A stretch of 51,080 nucleotides of DNA from Pseudanabaena cinerea FACHB-1277 (GCF_014696345.1 NZ_JACJPY010000029.1:1-51080), one strand, 5' to 3'. Counted from the first letter of the stretch, positions 18,565 through 27,201 are shown. Numbers and translations are program-made. The notes: generated by a model from the sequence alone, not told the origin.

Positions 18565-18729
18565 AAGCGCTTTTTGTTTCCCCAATAAGGTTACTTTTTG
18601 AATTGCAAATTTAAATTGTGGAATTTTTCAAACTTTCTTTAACTAAATATTAACTTTTGCTGCGCCCTCATTTTGTACCCTACTTGACTAAAACCTTAAA
18701 AGATTTTGTGCTTTAACAGGAGCAAGTCT

Positions 18730-18795
18730 ATGTCGCGCTCGGATGTCGTATTTGTCCCTAGAGAAATCTTGGGAAGCGGCGCTCCCGCAAATTAG
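18730..18795 (+). CDS. Possible 21-residue peptide in the der upstream region
   Basis: A tiny frame, MSRSDVVFVPREILGSGAPA plus a final Asn, preceded eight bases upstream by AGGAG. It lies in the 370-base gap (18565-18934) between the receiver-like gene and der. The gap otherwise holds a GCGCAAAGCG repeat core at 18816-18826 and the der promoter. The ribosome site is the only strong evidence; the frame may be chance. Confidence 0.3.
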   Translation: MSRSDVVFVPREILGSGAPAN

Positions 18796-18865
18796 CAACT
18801 CTCTGGTTTTTAATTAAGCGCAAAGCGTTGATACAGTTGCTAATGTCTAAGTTGCTTAAGGACTA

Positions 18866-18895
18866 TTGACAATCAAAGTATAACATCGCTAAAAT
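18866..18895 (+). promoter_or_regulatory. Sigma70-type promoter of der
   Basis: TTGACA at 18866-18871 and TAAAAT at 18890-18895 with 18 bases between. A start near 18902 would give a leader of about 33 bases before the der ATG. Confidence 0.6.
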
Positions 18896-18934
18896 AGTGA
18901 GTTCGCAAATTTCTCCAAATCAAAGTTTAAAATC

Positions 18935-20293
18935 ATGTCGCTACCGATTGTTGCCGTTGTCGGTCGTCCCAATGTGGGCAAATCCACCCTTGTAAACCGT
19001 CTATCAGGTGAGCAATATGCGATCGTCTATGATGAACCGGGTGTGACCCGCGATCGCGTCTATCGAGAATGCTTTTGGGGAGCGCACGAATTTCAAGTGG
19101 TGGATACTGGCGGTCTCGTTTTTGATGATGAAACCGAATTTTTGCCGATGATTCGCGAACAGGCAGAGATTGCCATTCGGGAATCGGCGGCGGTTATTTT
19201 TGTTGTCGATGGATTAGCAGGGATTACCGATGCGGATGAGCAACTGGCGGGATGGCTAAGGCGACAAAATATTCCTGTACTTTTGGCGGTAAATAAATGT
19301 GAAGGTTCTAAGTATGGTCTTTCCCTTGCTGCCGAGTTTTGGAGTCTAGGCTTAGGTGAGCCGCTCGCTCTCTCAGGGATACATGGCAATGGTACTGGTG
19401 AATTATTAGATGAATTAGTTAAGCATTTGCCGCCACCCGAAGAAGTTTCATCGGATAGCGATGAAACGAAGGTTGCGATTATTGGTCGCCCCAATGTGGG
19501 CAAATCCAGTCTCCTAAATGCCTTTATCGGTGAAAATCGCAGCATCGTTAGCCCAATTTCGGGAACGACAAGGGATGCGATCGATATGTCGGTGGAACGT
19601 GATGGTAAAAAATATCGCTTGATCGATACGGCTGGTGTGCGCCGTAAAAAGCATATTGAGTATGGTATTGAATTTTTTAGTATCAACCGTGCTTTTAAGG
19701 CGATCGGGCGATCGGATGTGGTGCTGTTGGTGATCGATGCCCTTGATGGAGTCACCGATCAGGATCAAAAACTGGCGGGGCGTATCAACGATGAGGGTAA
19801 AGCCTGCGTGATTGTGGTCAACAAATGGGATGCGGTGGAAAAAGATTCTTACACTATCTATGACTACACTGCCGAGGTCAAAAGCCGCCTCATGTTTGTG
19901 GAGTATGCGCCAATTATCTTTGTCAGTGCGCTGACGGGGCAGAGAGTTACGCAAATTCTCGATCGCGTTGATATTGCCGCCGAGCAGCATCGCCGCCGCG
20001 TTCCTACAGCCATCTTAAATGAGGCACTCAATGAAGCGGTCACATGGCACGCCCCACCCACCAGTCGCGGCGGCAAGCAGGGGAAGGTTTATTACTGCAC
20101 CCAAATTTCCGATCAACCGCCAACAATTATTCTGTTTGTCAATGATCCCCATCGCTTCAACGACAATTACAAGCGCTATATCGAAAATCAATTCCGTAAG
20201 ACCCTTGGTTTTGAGGGCACGCCCCTGAGATTTATCTGGCGCGGCAAAAAAGATCGCGAGGTCGAAAAGTCCAAAAATTCAGCCTTAAGATAG
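18935..20293 (+). CDS. der: Ribosome-assembly GTPase Der (EngA)
   Basis: Der is an essential GTPase with two tandem G domains that helps mature the 50S ribosomal subunit. The first domain has [16 protein letters not shown] and NKCEG; the second has [20 protein letters not shown] and NKWDAV. A C-terminal KH-like domain contains [21 protein letters not shown], the usual Der ending. Length 452 is typical of cyanobacteria. It is driven by a clear promoter and ends at a hairpin. Several long frames on the opposite strand are composition shadows. Confidence 0.98.
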   Translation: MSLPIVAVVGRPNVGKSTLVNRLSGEQYAIVYDEPGVTRDRVYRECFWGAHEFQVVDTGGLVFDDETEFLPMIREQAEIAIRESAAVIFVVDGLAGITDADEQLAGWLRRQNIPVLLAVNKCEGSKYGLSLAAEFWSLGLGEPLALSGIHGNGTGELLDELVKHLPPPEEVSSDSDETKVAIIGRPNVGKSSLLNAFIGENRSIVSPISGTTRDAIDMSVERDGKKYRLIDTAGVRRKKHIEYGIEFFSINRAFKAIGRSDVVLLVIDALDGVTDQDQKLAGRINDEGKACVIVVNKWDAVEKDSYTIYDYTAEVKSRLMFVEYAPIIFVSALTGQRVTQILDRVDIAAEQHRRRVPTAILNEALNEAVTWHAPPTSRGGKQGKVYYCTQISDQPPTIILFVNDPHRFNDNYKRYIENQFRKTLGFEGTPLRFIWRGKKDREVEKSKNSALR

Positions 20294-20295
20294 AA

Positions 20296-20331
20296 CCTAG
20301 AAAGCATTGCTTTCCCGCGCTTTCTGGTTTT
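20296..20331 (+). terminator. Probable der terminator
   Basis: CCTAGAAAGC and GCTTTCTGG can pair (one bulged base) around a 13-base loop, followed by TTTT. Confidence 0.6.
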
Positions 20332-20443
20332 CATCAAATTAAAAAAGCTACACCATTTTCTATTTGATATGATTAGACAAGAATGATTCTGTGGCGTGCG
20401 TGACTACCGATAATGTGTCTTGATCGATAATCGTTTTTAAGGA

Positions 20444-20563
20444 GTCTTCGCAGTCTTCGCCGCAGTAAACCAGACTAGCATCTGGGAACTTTAAGTTAGG
20501 CGAAGCGCTTCGGCTCCACCTGGTTTTACCGGGTCAAACAACTGAGGTGAGACGGCGTTGCGG
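20444..20563 (+). ncRNA. Putative structured RNA or leader of the downstream transporter gene
   Basis: The sequence folds by eye into a closed multi-branch structure. A closing stem CCGCA (20460-20464) pairs with TGCGG (20559-20563). Inside are the hairpin CCAGA/TCTGG (20470-20485), a small AACT/AGTT hairpin (20487-20497), the palindrome CGAAGCGCTTCG (20501-20512), and ACCTGG/CCGGGT with a five-base loop (20518-20534). A strong hairpin follows at 20575. I do not recognise any known family: it lacks tmRNA, SRP, RNase P, cobalamin, TPP or SAM landmarks. It could be a trans-acting RNA such as 6S, or a riboswitch-like leader for the folate/biopterin-type transporter that begins 56 bases past the terminator. 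Confidence 0.4.
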
Positions 20564-20574
20564 ATGATTTCCCA

Positions 20575-20614
20575 CAGAAAGGTGGCTTACAAAGTAAGTC
20601 ACCTTTCTGCGTTT
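20575..20614 (+). terminator. Strong hairpin between the RNA and the transporter gene
   Basis: A stem of about 16 pairs: CAGAAAGGTGGCTTAC, loop aaa, GTAAGTCACCTTTCTG, then cgTTTT. Placed in front of a gene it may be an attenuator, or simply the end of the upstream RNA. Confidence 0.75.
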
Positions 20615-20669
20615 TGAGGCAAAAGCTATACAGATGCTAATATTAATAAACATTCAAGTTTCTTAATAT

Positions 20670-22043
20670 TTGAGTAATCCTATTGTGCTAATCCAATCAG
20701 AGTGGCTCAAAAGCCTGCGAGGGCGCTCGTTTGACTTAGAGTTAGGGGCGATCGCTATTATTTATTTTGTGCAGGGGGCGATGACCCTCTCACAGCTTGC
20801 CGTTAGCTTTTTCCTTAAGGATGACCTTGGACTAAGCCCAACGGAAGTTGCCTCTATGGTGGGAATTACGATGCTGCCTTGGACAATCAAGCCACTGTAC
20901 GGATTAGTCTCTGATGGATTTCCTATATTTGGCTATCGTCGCCGCCCCTATTTGCTAATTTCTAGTGTTTTAGGAGTAGCCGCTTGGATCAGCATGGGGA
21001 CTTGGGTAAATACACCATTTTGGGCGATCGCCATGATTGCGATCGGGTCACTATCTCTTGCCTGTTCTGACGCGATTACCGATGCTCTGATCGTTCAACG
21101 CGCCAGACTGGAGCCAGAGGGCGATGCAGGATCTTTGCAGTCCTTTAGTTGGATCGCCTCATCCGTTGGCGGCATTATTGCCGCCTATCTCAGTGGCTAC
21201 TTACTAGAACATTTTGGCTCAAGATTCGTATTTGAATTCACCGCATTTCTGCCCCTATTGGTCGGCATTTCTGCCTTTGCGATCGCCGATCCGCCCATGT
21301 CAAATATCTTCATAGCTGAGGCGATCGATGGCTCCCCCAATTTAGCGCAATTGTCACGCAACTCCCAAATGTGGTTATCCCTAAAGCGCAACTTTGGACA
21401 ACTTCGCGAAGCCTTTACCAGTAAATCAATTTGGCTTCCAGCAGCCTTTCTCTTTTGCTGGCAAGCTACCCCCAGCGCCGACACCGCCTTTTTTTACTTC
21501 ACCACCAACGAGCTAGATTTTAATCCTGAGTTCTTAGGGACAATTCGCTTCTTTGGTAGTTGGGCTGGACTTTTAGGGGTTTGGCTATTTCAAAGATTTT
21601 TTAAGGGCGTATCCACCCGCAACATCTTTTTCTGGACAACAATTATTTCTACTTTGTTGGGTTTAACTAGTCTGCTATTGGTGACACACCTTAACCGCGA
21701 ACTTGGCATTGGCGATCGCTGGTTTAGTCTTGGCGACAACCTGATCCTGACCGTAGCAGGGCGCATAGCCTTCATGCCCGTACTAGTATTAGCCGCCAGA
21801 TTATGCCCAGAGGGCATCGAAGCCACCCTATTTGCATTGCTAATGTCGGTGTTAAATATTTCCGCCCTCTGCTCATTTCAACTGGGCGCAGGCTTAACCT
21901 ATATACTCGGAGTCACAGAGACAAACTTCGATAACCTCTGGATCTTGGTACTAATCGCTAACCTGTCCAGCCTATTACCCTTACCATTGCTGCATTGGCT
22001 GCCTGACGAAACAGCAAAAATTGCAAAAAAGACTGTGCCGTAA
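20670..22043 (+). CDS. Folate-biopterin (BT1) family MFS transporter
   Basis: A 457-residue polytopic membrane protein of the BT1/FBT group of the major facilitator superfamily. Family hallmarks are YFVQGAMTLSQLAVSFFLKDDLGLSP, PWTIKPLYGLVSDGFPIFGYRRRPY and ACSDAITDALIVQRAR; about twelve helices are evident. Cyanobacterial and plastid relatives move folates, although some family members have other substrates. The frame opens with a TTG at 20670. A GTG at 20685 is an equal candidate, as neither has a good ribosome site. It is preceded by the structured RNA and hairpin above, the only hint of regulation. No folate gene is adjacent. Confidence 0.88.
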   Translation: MSNPIVLIQSEWLKSLRGRSFDLELGAIAIIYFVQGAMTLSQLAVSFFLKDDLGLSPTEVASMVGITMLPWTIKPLYGLVSDGFPIFGYRRRPYLLISSVLGVAAWISMGTWVNTPFWAIAMIAIGSLSLACSDAITDALIVQRARLEPEGDAGSLQSFSWIASSVGGIIAAYLSGYLLEHFGSRFVFEFTAFLPLLVGISAFAIADPPMSNIFIAEAIDGSPNLAQLSRNSQMWLSLKRNFGQLREAFTSKSIWLPAAFLFCWQATPSADTAFFYFTTNELDFNPEFLGTIRFFGSWAGLLGVWLFQRFFKGVSTRNIFFWTTIISTLLGLTSLLLVTHLNRELGIGDRWFSLGDNLILTVAGRIAFMPVLVLAARLCPEGIEATLFALLMSVLNISALCSFQLGAGLTYILGVTETNFDNLWILVLIANLSSLLPLPLLHWLPDETAKIAKKTVP

Positions 22044-22150
22044 ATTACAGAACTCTAAAACTAGTAACACAAGTCACTTCCCTTTCCTTAAAACTTTAGT
22101 TACTATGGTTAATATAAACTCATCAACAAGTTTGCATTGGAGAAATTGAA

Positions 22151-22474
22151 ATGTTAGCGGCGGAATGTATTGATTCCAGAGCTACTGTGAAAGCTGCTGT
22201 AAGTGTAGAGGAAAAGCGCCGAACGACAACTCGCATAGCGATGCGAGTGCCAAGAAGCTGCTACGGCGAGCCAATTATTTCTCGCCTCTCTTGTGAGCAT
22301 GGTTTAACGGTAACGATTATCGCTGCACTTTTGGGTGAAAGCCCCGAAGAGGATGGCTGGTTTACCCTAGACCTAACTGGAACGACTCAAAAAATTCAGA
22401 GTGGCATTATTTACTTAGAAGAATTAGACCTAGAAATTTGGGACAAAACCACTATCGAAGACGAAAGTTGGTAA
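22151..22474 (+). CDS. NIL-domain protein
   Basis: A 107-residue protein whose residues 27-98 match the NIL domain: a beta strand RIAMRVPR, PIISRLSCEHGLTVTIIAALLG, FTLDLTGTTQKIQSGIIYLEELDLEIW. This is the ferredoxin-like fold found at the end of methionine-importer ATPases, where it senses substrate. Stand-alone copies occur across cyanobacteria without a firm function. The first 25 residues are unusual and charged. The gene stands alone and ends at a strong terminator. Confidence 0.82.
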   Translation: MLAAECIDSRATVKAAVSVEEKRRTTTRIAMRVPRSCYGEPIISRLSCEHGLTVTIIAALLGESPEEDGWFTLDLTGTTQKIQSGIIYLEELDLEIWDKTTIEDESW

Positions 22475-22485
22475 TCAAAATACAT

Positions 22486-22520
22486 AAAAAAGTTGCGGTG
22501 CATTGCGCCGCAACTTTTTT
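22486..22520. terminator. Rho-independent terminator after the NIL gene
   Basis: AAAAAGTTGCGG faces CCGCAACTTTTTT around tgcattgcg (22487-22520), with a T run at the right end. Confidence 0.88.
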
Positions 22521-22561
22521 ATTTCTCTAACAGAAACATAACGGCATAAAAATCAACCCCT

Positions 22562-22600
22562 AGATGTGCTTGGCGACACTTCGCGCCGCCAAGCACATCT
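22562..22600. repeat. Long perfect hairpin between convergent genes
   Basis: AGATGTGCTTGGCG at 22562-22575 and its exact complement at 22587-22600 enclose acacttcgcgc, whose loop carries the TTCGCGC piece seen in other intergenic hairpins here. It may terminate the peroxiredoxin transcript on the minus strand, though it has no clear T run. Confidence 0.65.
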
Positions 22601-22632
22601 GACATATCCTGAGCAAAGAAAGCTTTACTATG

Positions 22633-23274
22633 TTATTTATTGGGCTGAGGAGTCAGGCGCAAATATGGCTTGACAGGGTTAAAGCCCTTAGGAAATTTGA
22701 CCTTTGCCTCTTCATCGGATACAGAAGGCACAATTACGCAGTCGCCACCATCAGTCCAGTTTGCAGGGGTAGCAACACTATAATTATCGGTGAGCTGCAA
22801 TGAGTCAATGACTCGCAAAATCTCATCAAAGTTACGCCCAGTGCTGGCGGGATAGGTGAGAGTGAGCCTTAGCTTTTTGTTGGAGTCAATGATAAATACA
22901 GATCTTACGGTGAGCGTGTTACCTGTAGCCGAGTTGGGATGGATCATGCCATACAATTCGGAAACTTTTTTGTCTTCGTCAGCAAGAATGGGATAGTTCA
23001 GTTTTGTGGATTGGGTTTCTTCAATGTCGCCAACCCAACCCTTATGGGATTCAACCCCGTCAACACTCAAAGCGATCGCCTTAACGTTGCGCTGATCAAA
23101 TTCAGGCTTGAGCTTAGCAACAGTTCCCAATTCAGTTGTACAGACTGGCGTAAAGTCCTTGGGGTGTGAGAATAAAATAGCCCAGCTATTCCCAATCCAC
23201 TCATGAAAATTGATCACGCCATCGGTGGAGTCTTGGGAAAAATCGGGTACAGTATCGCCTAAACGCAATGTCAT
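22633..23274 (-). CDS. 1-Cys peroxiredoxin (Prx6 type)
   Basis: A thiol peroxidase reducing hydrogen peroxide and organic peroxides. The peroxidatic cysteine is in HPKDFTPVCTTELG (about residue 45), in the Prx6 form of the motif. The length of 213 and the extended C-terminal arm (WTDGGDCVIVPSVSDEEAK...FNPVKPYLRLTPQP) are diagnostic for the 1-Cys group. A second cysteine near the end of the arm (GGDC) is not in the 2-Cys resolving position. A small hydrophobic frame ends four bases upstream and might share its transcript. Confidence 0.95.
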   Translation of the reverse strand: MTLRLGDTVPDFSQDSTDGVINFHEWIGNSWAILFSHPKDFTPVCTTELGTVAKLKPEFDQRNVKAIALSVDGVESHKGWVGDIEETQSTKLNYPILADEDKKVSELYGMIHPNSATGNTLTVRSVFIIDSNKKLRLTLTYPASTGRNFDEILRVIDSLQLTDNYSVATPANWTDGGDCVIVPSVSDEEAKVKFPKGFNPVKPYLRLTPQPNK

Positions 23275-23278
23275 AGTT

Positions 23279-23530
23279 TTACTCTAAAGTATGTGAATTC
23301 GGTCTTATTGGGGGGATAGCACTTTGCAGCCACTCAAATTTCAAAGAATACCTAGGTTTATTTGTATCCTTACTGTCTTCCCCGTCCCAGCCTAAAAATA
23401 GACAGGAAAGCCCAAGGATTAGCGAGGCACCGCATCGCCAATTTTTGAGTGGGAAGGGAGTAGGAATGGCTGTAATCTTCAAGATTAAGAAAATAACGAC
23501 TAAACCTATAATGCGGTATTCCCAGTGCAT
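23279..23530 (-). CDS. Small membrane protein, hypothetical
   Basis: An 83-residue frame directly upstream of the peroxiredoxin gene. Two hydrophobic segments (YRIIGLVVIFLILKI and CGASLILGLSCLFLGW) are followed by a polar tail. The spacing to the next start is four bases, compatible with an operon, but no ribosome site precedes the ATG. A different frame is also open across part of the stretch. I do not recognise the protein, and it may not be real. Confidence 0.35.
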   Translation of the reverse strand: MHWEYRIIGLVVIFLILKITAIPTPFPLKNWRCGASLILGLSCLFLGWDGEDSKDTNKPRYSLKFEWLQSAIPPIRPNSHTLE

Positions 23531-23703
23531 TACTGTAGATTATGTCACCATTCTTCAAGCTTTTGCCAAAATTTAACTAGAGTTAATGATTAATCACCTG
23601 AGATCAACATTGAGATCAAAATTGCCTCTTGGACAAGATTGACATTGTGCAATCTTTACATCAGACTTAACTAAATCTACTTTGACTAAGATAATTACCG
23701 ACT

Positions 23704-23785
23704 GCGGAACTGGCGGAATTGGTAGACGCGCATGTTTCAGGTACATGTGTTGAAAGACTTGGGGGTTCAAGTCCCCCGTTCCGCA
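23704..23785 (+). tRNA. tRNA-Leu (anticodon CAG)
   Basis: Acceptor stem GCGGAAC (23704-23710) pairs with GTTCCGC (23778-23784), discriminator A at 23785. The anticodon stem is CATGT/ACATG with loop TTCAGGT, giving anticodon CAG, which reads CUG. A long variable arm (class II tRNA) and a T arm GGGGGTTCAAGTCCCCC are present. The 3' CCA is not encoded. Confidence 0.97.
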
Positions 23786-23843
23786 TTGCATTAGTACTAC
23801 CATGTTTTGCGAATTTACAGCAATTACTGATCGAACGAGCCAC

Positions 23844-23897
23844 CAGAAAAATATCGAAGGCGTTGTTTTGCTGCGACTTCGATATTTTTCTGTTTTT
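23844..23897 (+). terminator. Terminator after tRNA-Leu
   Basis: A perfect 16-pair stem: CAGAAAAATATCGAAG (23844-23859) and its complement (23877-23892), followed by TTTTT. Confidence 0.85.
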
Positions 23898-24076
23898 GGG
23901 TCTTAATCTCACAGCATTATTTCCTGATCTTTGCAATAATCACTGATTAATTTAACCTAGAGAAAAAGCCTGGAAACCTCATCAAGTATGGTTTTTGGTC
24001 TTTTTATGGTGATTTGATCAAAGGGCTTGAAAGAGGTTATAAAATTCTATTTAGAAAGTGTTACTTGAGGCTAGTC

Positions 24077-24871
24077 ATGTATCAACCAATTCATCCGCGA
24101 TCGCCTTTAGAGACAATGCCCACTATGTATGATTTACCAAGTGAATTGGTAGGAGAATCTGGTTTGCCCGATGAATTTCATTTGATACAGGCAGCTTTGT
24201 TGACAGAGACCTGCCAACCGATCGCTTATGCGCCAGAAGAAATTTTATTGGCAAGTGATCTTAATCTGTATTACGATCCTATTCATACTAATTGGTACAA
24301 GCGCCCCGACTGGTATATGGTCGTTGACCTGCCAAAAGTCTCACCAAAACCAGAAATGAGGCTGAGTTACCTCGTATGGCAAGAAGGAATTTCTCCTTTT
24401 TTGGTGGTTGAGTTGTTATCCCCTGGAACAGAGTCAGAGGACTTAGGGCGAAGATTACGTGAGATTAATCAACCACCCACTAAGTGGGAGGTTTACGAAC
24501 GGATTTTGCGAATTCCTTATTATGTTGTGTACGATCGCTATGAAAATAATCTACGTGTTTTTAAAATTTCAGGAGGTTTCTATGAGGCGATCGCCATATC
24601 GGACAACCGCCTTTGGATTGAAAACTTAGGGCTAGGCCTAGGTTTGTGGCAAGGCATTTATCGCAATTTCTCAAGTTTATGGTTGCGTTGGTATGATCGC
24701 ACGGGCTGGATACCAACCCTAGCAGAGCAATCTGAAGCCGAGAAGCAACGTGCTGAAGCTGAGAAGCAACGCGCTGAAGCTGAGAAGCAACGTGCTGAAG
24801 CTGAGAAGCAACGCGCGGATAAGTTAGCGGCATACTTGCGATCCCAGGGCATTAACCCTGAAAATCTATAG
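24077..24871 (+). CDS. Uma2-family putative endonuclease with coiled-coil tail
   Basis: A 264-residue Uma2 (DUF820) protein with the PD-(D/E)XK-like core: DLNLYYDP, KRPDWYMVVD, then SPFLVVELLSPGTESEDLG with the acidic and lysine-region residues, and YYVVYDRYENNLRVFK. Uma2 genes are hugely expanded in cyanobacteria and their function is not settled. Residues about 220-247 are four copies of the heptad AEKQRAE, encoded by a 21-base tandem repeat, forming a charged coiled coil before LRSQGINPENL. The start at 24077 (MYQPIHPRSPL) is preferred to the upstream ATG at 24014. Two decayed relatives occur elsewhere in the window, one of them with a nearly identical final motif. Confidence 0.88.
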   Translation: MYQPIHPRSPLETMPTMYDLPSELVGESGLPDEFHLIQAALLTETCQPIAYAPEEILLASDLNLYYDPIHTNWYKRPDWYMVVDLPKVSPKPEMRLSYLVWQEGISPFLVVELLSPGTESEDLGRRLREINQPPTKWEVYERILRIPYYVVYDRYENNLRVFKISGGFYEAIAISDNRLWIENLGLGLGLWQGIYRNFSSLWLRWYDRTGWIPTLAEQSEAEKQRAEAEKQRAEAEKQRAEAEKQRADKLAAYLRSQGINPENL

Positions 24872-25058
24872 CTTTTTATGAGATTTATTGGCTAATTGGC
24901 TGACAAAATTGCAAGTCCCTGTAGCGCGGGTATTCTGTCCACTTTTTTTTGGCGGGGGATTTGTCAGTCAATCAGGGTATTTGGGATTCAATTGTGTGCA
25001 AGGTGAAGTCAGAGCAATTCCCTATGTTTTGCTAATTATTGCTAAAGGATAACCAATT

Positions 25059-25115
25059 GTGTCTGCGGAAAATGCTGCTGGCAAATTATTAAAAGGCTTG
25101 GAGTTATTTGCATGA
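25059..25115 (+). CDS. Possible 18-residue leader peptide overlapping the rfbB start
   Basis: A GTG-initiated frame encoding MSAENAAGKLLKGLELFA. Its TGA overlaps the rfbB ATG (ATGA at 25112-25115), and AAAGGAT lies eight bases before the GTG. rfbB has its own GGAG site, so translational coupling is possible but unproven. The 240-base gap around it shows nothing else. Confidence 0.3.
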   Translation: MSAENAAGKLLKGLELFA

Positions 25116-26131
25116 ATCTAGTCGAAAAATTTCAAAAGGTGCTGATTACAGGGGGAGCAGGGTTTATAGGCTCTAATTATGTCCATTACGCCTTAAATCA
25201 GCATCCCACATGGGAAATTGTGGTGATCGATAAGCTCACCTATGCAGGAAATTTGGATAACCTCAAAGATGTCAGCGATCGCATTACTTTCATTCAAGGC
25301 GATATTGCCAATCCTGAAGATGTGGAAAAAGCTGTAAATGGTGTAGACGCGATCCTCAACTTTGCCGCCGAAAGCCATGTCGATCGGAGCCTGCGTGATC
25401 CAATTCCCTTCATCCGCACCAATATTGAAGGCACATTATTATTATTAGAAGCGGCGAGAAAACATCAAGTCAAACGTTTCCTCCATGTTTCCACCGATGA
25501 GGTGTACGGTGATCTCGTTGGTAGCGATCGCCATTCCCTTGAGTCCGATCCCCTAGCACCGCGTAGTCCCTATGCTGCATCCAAGGCAGGAGCCGAGCAT
25601 TTAGTCTTTTCCTATGGCATTAGTTATGGTTTAGATGTGGTGATTACCCGTGGCTCCAATACTTACGGACTATATCAGTATCCCGAAAAGATCATTCCGC
25701 TTTTTATCACCAATGCCCTAGAGTCAAAATCCTTGCCTATCTATGGCGATGGTTCTGCCGTTCGTGATTATCTTTATGTCGAGGATCATTGCTCAGGCAT
25801 TGACATAGTGCTGCATGCAGGTACAAGTGGTCATGCCTATAACCTTGGCGCACGCATGGAAGTCAATGGCATCGAGGTAGCCAAAACTATTTTAGGATTG
25901 CTCGATTGTCCCGAATCCTTGATGCAAGCCGTTAGCGATCGCCCAGGACATGACTACCGCTATTCTGTTGATCCTAGCGCCACTGAAACATTAGGCTGGC
26001 AGCGTCAATGGGACTTTCAGCGTGGCATGGCGCAAACGGTAGCTTGGTACAAACAAAACTGGGACTGGTGGCAAGCGGTCAAATCTAAAAAAGTATTTCA
26101 GGAGCATTACAACGAGTGGTACAACAAATGA
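25112..26131 (+). CDS. rfbB: dTDP-glucose 4,6-dehydratase
   Basis: RfbB/RmlB converts dTDP-glucose to dTDP-4-keto-6-deoxyglucose, the second step toward dTDP-rhamnose and other deoxysugars for surface polysaccharide. It is an extended SDR enzyme with the NAD motif ITGGAGFIGSNYVHY, the catalytic STDEVYGDL and YAASKAG, and the family's ESHVDRSLRDP. Length 339 is normal. A GGAG site lies eight bases before the ATG. It overlaps rfbA by four bases (ATGA), so the two are translationally coupled. rfbC and rfbD are not present here. Confidence 0.96.
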   Translation: MNLVEKFQKVLITGGAGFIGSNYVHYALNQHPTWEIVVIDKLTYAGNLDNLKDVSDRITFIQGDIANPEDVEKAVNGVDAILNFAAESHVDRSLRDPIPFIRTNIEGTLLLLEAARKHQVKRFLHVSTDEVYGDLVGSDRHSLESDPLAPRSPYAASKAGAEHLVFSYGISYGLDVVITRGSNTYGLYQYPEKIIPLFITNALESKSLPIYGDGSAVRDYLYVEDHCSGIDIVLHAGTSGHAYNLGARMEVNGIEVAKTILGLLDCPESLMQAVSDRPGHDYRYSVDPSATETLGWQRQWDFQRGMAQTVAWYKQNWDWWQAVKSKKVFQEHYNEWYNK

Positions 26132-27201
26132 AAGCATTGATTTTGTCAGGTGGTAAGGGGAAGAGACTCAGACCCTTTACCTACACAGGAGCCAAGCAAC
26201 TTGTGCCAGTAGCTAATAAACCGATTCTGTGGTACGGCATTGAAAGTATCGTGGCGGCTGGCATTCGTGACATTGGAATTGTTATTAGCCCTGAAACTGG
26301 GGAAGAAGTCAAAGCTAAAACGGGTAATGGCGATCGCTTTGGGGCAGATATCCAATATATTCTGCAATCAGAGCCGCTAGGACTTGCTCATGCCGTTGCG
26401 ATCGCGCAACAGTTTCTGCAAGATTCGCCTTTTTTGTTGTTTTTAGGAGATACCCTACTACAATCGCCCCTAGAGCCATTACTAACAAAATTTCAACAGC
26501 AACAGCTTGATTCTTTGTTATTGTTATGCGAAGTTAACGACCCCAGAGCTTTTGGTGTTGCCAAAATTGATGAAAACGGGAAGCTAGTGCAAATGCTAGA
26601 AAAGCCCAAAGATCCGCCTTCAAATCTAGCTCTAGTGGGTGTTTATTTTTTTAATACCTCAATCCATGCTGCGATCGCCTCAATTCATCCCTCGGCTAGG
26701 GGAGAACTTGAAATAACTGACGCTATTCAATATTTAATTGATACTAATAAAAAAGTTGAAGTTTCGATGCTTCAGGGATGGTGGCTAGATACAGGGAGGA
26801 AGGATGATATTCTAAGCGCCAATCAGATCATTCTTGACGATCTACTTACATCTCAAAATTTAGGAGAAGTGGACTCAACAAGTAGTATTAGTGGGCGGGT
26901 TCAAATAGGGATAGGTTCTAAAATCATTAACAGCAAGATTCGCGGTCCTGTAATCATCGGTGCAAACTGCCACATTGAACAGGCTTATGTTGGTCCCTAT
27001 ACCAGTGTTAGCGATCATGTGACCATCATAGACACCGAAATCGAACATAGCGTGATTTTAAATGACACCGTAATTACCGACATTCATCAGCGAATTGTGG
27101 ATAGTCTAATTGGACAAAGAGTGTCTATGAAAGTCTCTCCGAAGCGTCCACAAGCATTAAGGTTTATGCTCGGTGATGATTCTCAGGTGGAAATAATGTA
27201 G
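26128..27201 (+). CDS. rfbA: Glucose-1-phosphate thymidylyltransferase, long form
   Basis: Makes dTDP-glucose from glucose-1-phosphate and dTTP, feeding RfbB. The nucleotidyl-transfer motif is ILSGGKGKRLRPFTYTGAKQ, followed by LGDTLLQ and GWWLDTGRKDD. The 357 residues exceed the short RmlA (about 290) because of a C-terminal left-handed beta-helix region (VQIGIGSKIINSKI... VIIGANCHIEQAYVG), as in StrD-like long forms. The ATG at 26128 overlaps the rfbB stop. The encoded order, with enzyme two before enzyme one, is a little unusual. Confidence 0.93.
   Translation: MKALILSGGKGKRLRPFTYTGAKQLVPVANKPILWYGIESIVAAGIRDIGIVISPETGEEVKAKTGNGDRFGADIQYILQSEPLGLAHAVAIAQQFLQDSPFLLFLGDTLLQSPLEPLLTKFQQQQLDSLLLLCEVNDPRAFGVAKIDENGKLVQMLEKPKDPPSNLALVGVYFFNTSIHAAIASIHPSARGELEITDAIQYLIDTNKKVEVSMLQGWWLDTGRKDDILSANQIILDDLLTSQNLGEVDSTSSISGRVQIGIGSKIINSKIRGPVIIGANCHIEQAYVGPYTSVSDHVTIIDTEIEHSVILNDTVITDIHQRIVDSLIGQRVSMKVSPKRPQALRFMLGDDSQVEIM

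Noticed and set aside
19093-19990. Long open frames (220 and 158 codons) on the minus strand inside der
   Set aside because: They lie wholly antisense to a clear Der GTPase, have no ribosome site, and their residues follow the complementary codon pattern of der.
20444-20614. tmRNA, SRP RNA or RNase P RNA for the structured region
   Set aside because: No tRNA-like ends or tag frame, no conserved SRP tetraloop domain and no RNase P core motifs. The phrase ACAGAAAGGTGGCTTAC resembles an RNase P end only superficially and is one arm of a hairpin.
24731-24815. Direct repeats that could suggest a CRISPR-like array
   Set aside because: The units are contiguous with no spacers, in frame, and encode coiled-coil heptads of the Uma2 protein.
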